64,000 nt of DNA from Spinellus fusiger. Lineage: Eukaryota; Mucoromycota; Mucoromycetes; Mucorales; Phycomycetaceae. Under the pieces are notes generated by a model. It had not been told where the DNA came from and ran no database searches. It saw nothing but the letters and a program-made list of their open reading frames with translations. Positions within the stretch are counted from its first letter, which is position 1. Each line of letters begins with the position of its first letter. Position numbers and translations under genes: made by a program. This document shows positions 60,395 to 64,000 of this stretch, piece after piece. The stretch covers positions 62,001 through 126,000 of the forward strand of contig JALLLS010000061.1 of assembly GCA_025094145.1 (NCBI GenBank). Direction: 5' to 3'.

Positions 60395-62045
60395 ATGGAG
60401 CATCATGTCGCGTCTCACCGGGAGCTAGAACGCTATTGTATAAATGAGACATGCTTCTGCGACTGGAGATTGACTGTCACTGGTTGCATAAACTCTCATG
60501 AGCTTTACCTTATCCATTTGGTGCATATAATTTTGACTAGTCTGGTTACTGTTATAAGTAAATATAAACAGAAGAGTGAATATTCTTATTTTTATCTAAT
60601 ATCTCGTTTAGTTATCGGTATCCAGTATAATCGTATAGTTCTGAAAGGACATCGCCTTTTTGATAGTAATAAATCCAAAGGCTGTTTTCGACCCAAACCA
60701 ATTGACTGTATGTTGTTTATGTTGACCTTCTATAATATACGTAAGTACATGATTCTGGATCAATTTTACATAAGTTTCTAATATATCTTCTAAAGTTCGC
60801 CTAATTTCTAGTGTGGTCATTGTTACAGACGTTGCACCAGAAAATGTAGTAGCTCGCACATGTAAGCTTAACATAATATATCCATAAAGTCAGACATGAA
60901 AATCCATACTATTTCTTCAACCTAGTTCTCTTTGAAATACCATGGCAATTTGGATATGGAGCCTTTACTCTATATTTAGTTGGAATTGCACAGACTTTAT
61001 CAGATGTAGGATATACTTATACAAAAAATATATTAGCCATTTGATTAACTTTATTTTTTTTAGAGCTATAGATCCATCTCAAATGTATGGATGCCTGAAT
61101 GTAGAATTGATATTTTTGGTTCAGTTCTTTTCATTACACCTTTTGCTATCAACAATTTCTTTTCCTTGCTTTCAGGGATCTATGCTACATCCAATGTTTA
61201 TCTTGCCGATCTTTTCACACAAATACTTTATATTCTGTGGTTTTATCATTCCACAGCACTTACACTCTCTGTTCTGTATGCTGGCATACGTCTAACTCGC
61301 ACCTTAAATCAACACATATTAACATTTCGGTTATCTGGACATCGACGTGCAAGCCTTAATACTGGTATAATTAAGGTAAGTTTTATAAGTAGTTAAGTAT
61401 ATAATATATTCATAAGTAAACTCCTATCTAGATCAAGATTATGGTAACAATTATTTCTACATGTATGGCACTGTTTGCCGTGATGTTACTTCTTTATGGA
61501 TTATTACGCAGCATGACCATAAAAAGCCATAGTGGGACGATTGCTATCGCTGTAATCTGGACATATCTTGGTGTAATTGTTACACTATTTATTGAATGCT
61601 GTATTTTATTCAAGTAAGTCTTAGATTCTTTTTTTCTGTAAACTCATTCTCATGATTGAAAAGTCCTACTATTGGTGATACTGCTGGCATTAATCTTAAA
61701 GTGTCTACTACCAATGGAAAAATACATAATTTTAACGAGATGCAATTTGATGAACCTGTCAATTCACAAACAGACAATGGATCAACACCTACTGTTACCT
61801 ATAATCCGTACGCTGATATCGAACAACAAAAACTTCAATATCATCGAACAGTTGATATGCATAACAAGGGAGCCAATCTAAGATGTAGTCAGCCCATCAT
61901 ATCTACAAACCAACCCTCTATTTCAACTGAAAAGATCGATTTCAGTAGCTCTTTTGAAGACCATGAGACTATTGTAGTTCCTTCAGATAAAAAGAAGGAA
62001 GAACACGTAGATCTTTCTCAAATTGATCTGGCAGATAGCCATTGA
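60395..62045 (+). CDS. Seven-helix membrane protein, receptor-like
   Basis: Seven exons (60395-60557, 60612-60740, 60796-60861, 60926-61005, 61064-61375, 61432-61613, 61664-62045) join in frame to 437 residues. An extracellular-looking Cys-containing N-terminus (ETCFCDWRLTVTGC) is followed by seven hydrophobic spans: LYLIHLVHIILTSLVTVI; FMLTFYNILRLISSVVIV; FGYGAFTLYLVGIAQTL; IDIFGSVLFITPFAINNF; FTQILYILWFYHSTALTL; MVTIISTCMALFAVMLLLYG; IAIAVIWTYLGVIVTLFI. The last 130 residues are a hydrophilic Ser/Asp/Gln-rich tail. Topology fits a G-protein-coupled-receptor-like protein. I have not matched it to a named family. The first intron (60558-60611) is a multiple of three; removing it removes a charged insert from helix 1. 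All junctions are phase-consistent and no lesion is seen, which is notable in a repeat-rich region. Confidence 0.75.
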
Positions 62046-63030
62046 CATATGACAGATAAAATTATAATATACAAAAAGTAACTCCAATCTTACAGTTTAT
62101 CATCCTAATTTCACAGCTTATTCTATTAGAGTATATCAATAGCTATATTAACTCTTTCATGTATACTCATCATAGTTGTTTCTATAACTATAAAGACCTA
62201 TTTATCTTATATCAAGTACATTTAGAATAACATGAACTTCAAATGTCACACTGCATAACCTTAATGATTTCTAAGGTCGCAATACAATTCTTTTTTAACC
62301 AAGTAAGTCTCTATCATTGACAGGGTTTATACATAGAAATAATCAACTGTACATCAATGCTACTAGTACTATGGGGAAACTTCTTTTTTTTTTTTTAAAA
62401 CAACGAACTGTCTTGAAGCAAAGGTCTAAAGTGGATGAGGTTTTTATTAGCAAGTTAAAGCCAAGACTAAATATCCTTTTTTGTATTATGTGAAACAAAT
62501 TTATAGAACTGTAGTACTAAATATAGTGGCTATTCTTATACAGCCGAAATGTGTGATCTTTTAACATATAGTGCGTACGGTGCCAAATGGCGGTCTCGAA
62601 AATCCCAACCAGCATCAATGCAATTCAAACAGAAGACTTTAATTGCCAAAAAGCTTTTTTTTTTCTTTTAATATATTTGAGATGAGAAATATACACACAT
62701 ATTTAATAAGGGGTAGTCAAGTTAGAATAGCCACAAAAGACAAGGATGAAGCCATATATTATATGGATATAATATTCTTAATACTCTACTTGAAAATTAA
62801 GGTGTTTCAGTAATGAGAATAAGTGAACGTGCTGGAATGGCTGAGTAAACTGCTCAGACGTGGGCAAAAAATGATTGAAACTGATCCTCAGCTGAATATT
62901 TACGAAAAATAAACTACAGTATCCAGCAAAATAGATATAACTCTTTTCATTTTCCGACCTTTATTTTGCTCAAAAAAGTTTCTTTCTTTTTTTACTTATT
63001 CCTTATTTCTTTTTCCGCTATAACATCTAT
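62046..63030. other. AT-rich spacer, nothing recognised
   Basis: Contains T-runs at 62385-62396 and 62657-62665. No protein-like frame and no repeat copy seen, apart from a short phrase near 62585-62625 loosely like text near 33025-33060. Confidence 0.4.
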
Positions 63031-63401
63031 TATGTCTAACACCATCAAACAAAACACCAAGCCTATTGGAAACAAGAAAATATATGACTTCAATAATCAG
63101 CTCATTGTTCACTAGGCCACCGTAAATAGCACCAGATAAGTGGATATTGCAGCCATGTTTGGTGTCAGTAAACCCACTGTCAGCCTTATCATGAAGAGGT
63201 ACAGGGAAACTAGCTGTTTCAGAGCAGGGAAGAGATCTTAGCGCAAGTCTGTTATTAAGGAGAGGGACTAGAGAGAGGTTGAATGCAAGATGGAAAGGGA
63301 TTCATTGTCTGCAATAAATCAACTTCGCAGGCAATTGACTGCCCAAATGTGCAAATACACTTTCATAAGGATGAGGAAGAAGCTTGGCCTTTTTCTTTAA
63401 A
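63031..63401 (+). mobile_element. Tc1-like transposase N-terminal relic
   Basis: From the ATG at 63031 the reading frame gives MSNTIKQNTKPIGNKKIYDF, NNQLIVH, a stop, then after another stop VDIAAMFGVSKPTVSLIMKR (helix-turn-helix) and SAINQLRRQLTAQMCKYTFI, ending in a stop near 63401. Four or more in-frame stops and no catalytic part. It differs from the 47.4-kb family. Confidence 0.6.
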
Positions 63402-64000
63402 GGGTAGTAATATGTGGTGATATTGTATGTGTAGCTTATACAGTCAGAAAAATAGAATAAAGATAGAAGAACAATAACAATAACTTAAACAAGTGGTCGA
63501 GTTAAATTTATAAGATAAGAACGAAAAAGGAATTAAAGATCAATAAGAAAGGGGAAAACAATCAGTAAGTTCGATATTTCACTGGGGACAATATACACTG
63601 AACACTGAACTCGACGACAGATATAGGTACGAGATGAAATAAGACAATTAAGGAATGAATTGATTTCAGTTAATTCGTAGGGATATTTATATGTTTTTCT
63701 TGGGCATTCAATAGATAAGAAAAACAGAAAAAGTAAAAATGTTAAAATGACAGTAGAGCTGTCAACGAAGATAATTGATAAATAATTAAAAAAGGAAAAG
63801 TATCTGAAAACTGAAATGAGTTTGACTGAGATAGAGAAAAGAAAATGAACAATAGGAAAGTAGTTTGTCTGAGCTAAATTACATAACAAATGGTAGAAAC
63901 TGTAAATAGAGTATACAAATACGAAGATGAGTTTTCAATGAAGTAACGAATAAAATTATAAAATGCTGAGTTGGTGTGTTTACTGGACAGAAGAAGACAT
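63402..64000. other. Right-edge spacer, purine-rich
   Basis: Purine-rich on the plus strand (63450-63560 and 63715-63850). A 118-codon minus frame (63889-63533) is hydrophobic by composition only and is not supported as a gene. Confidence 0.4.

Noticed and set aside
63533..63889. 118-codon minus-strand hydrophobic frame at the right edge
   Set aside because: Composition follows the purine-rich plus strand; no motifs and no splice or promoter support.

Overview
The window looks like nuclear DNA of a filamentous fungus, most likely an early-diverging Mucoromycota/Mucorales-type genome. The reasons are many short spliceosomal introns (mostly about 40-130 nt, GT-AG with a few GC-AG), very AT-rich spacers, fungal-specific genes (RRN7, SNT2, a YTP1-like protein, an acidic P2 protein, a bZIP of the sulfur/CYS-3 type), and a graveyard of Tc1/mariner and Fanzor-type elements. 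I cannot name the species.

Region 1-26 kb is gene-dense. In order it holds: an unrecognised multi-exon gene running off the left edge (-), a PX+PB1 scaffold protein (+), mitochondrial methionyl-tRNA formyltransferase FMT1 (-, six exons), an orphan exon-like block (-), the small TFIIH subunit TFB5 (+), the Pol I initiation factor RRN7 (+, seven exons), a 13-exon BAH/PHD/ELM2/SANT/GATA chromatin protein SNT2/SntB (-), a YTP1-like membrane protein (-), the peroxisomal RING ligase PEX10 (-, six exons), a bZIP regulator (-), and at 26.9 kb an 81-residue unknown (+). The TFB5-RRN7 pair places a Pol II/repair factor next to a Pol I factor, 68 bp apart.

Region 27-41 kb is gene-poor and AT-rich. It holds decayed transposons: several Tc1/mariner relics on both strands, a broken Fanzor (eukaryotic TnpB-like) gene, a tRNA-like promoter remnant, microsatellites and scraps of dead genes.

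Region 41-46 kb is a gene island: ribosomal stalk protein P2 (+), a seven-exon FAHD1-type fumarylacetoacetate hydrolase (+), an F-box protein (-) and a DHH-family exopolyphosphatase PPX1 (-) carrying one in-frame TAA.

Region 47-64 kb is again repeat-dominated: the best-preserved Tc1-like element, a decayed APC6/CDC16 TPR gene abutting an LTR fragment and a Tc1 fragment, a 531-bp solo LTR with a perfect 5-bp target duplication, a perfect 126-bp inverted repeat, one apparently intact seven-helix membrane receptor-like gene (60.4-62.0 kb), and a last Tc1 relic near the right edge.

The genes do not form a pathway. They are ordinary fungal housekeeping and regulatory genes. The unusual content is the mobile-element layer: the Fanzor relic, the precisely bounded solo LTR and the perfect inverted repeat. 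Two normally essential or widespread genes, APC6 and PPX1, also appear damaged in this copy. Exon boundaries were derived by hand from splice motifs and frame continuity and were not tested against RNA.
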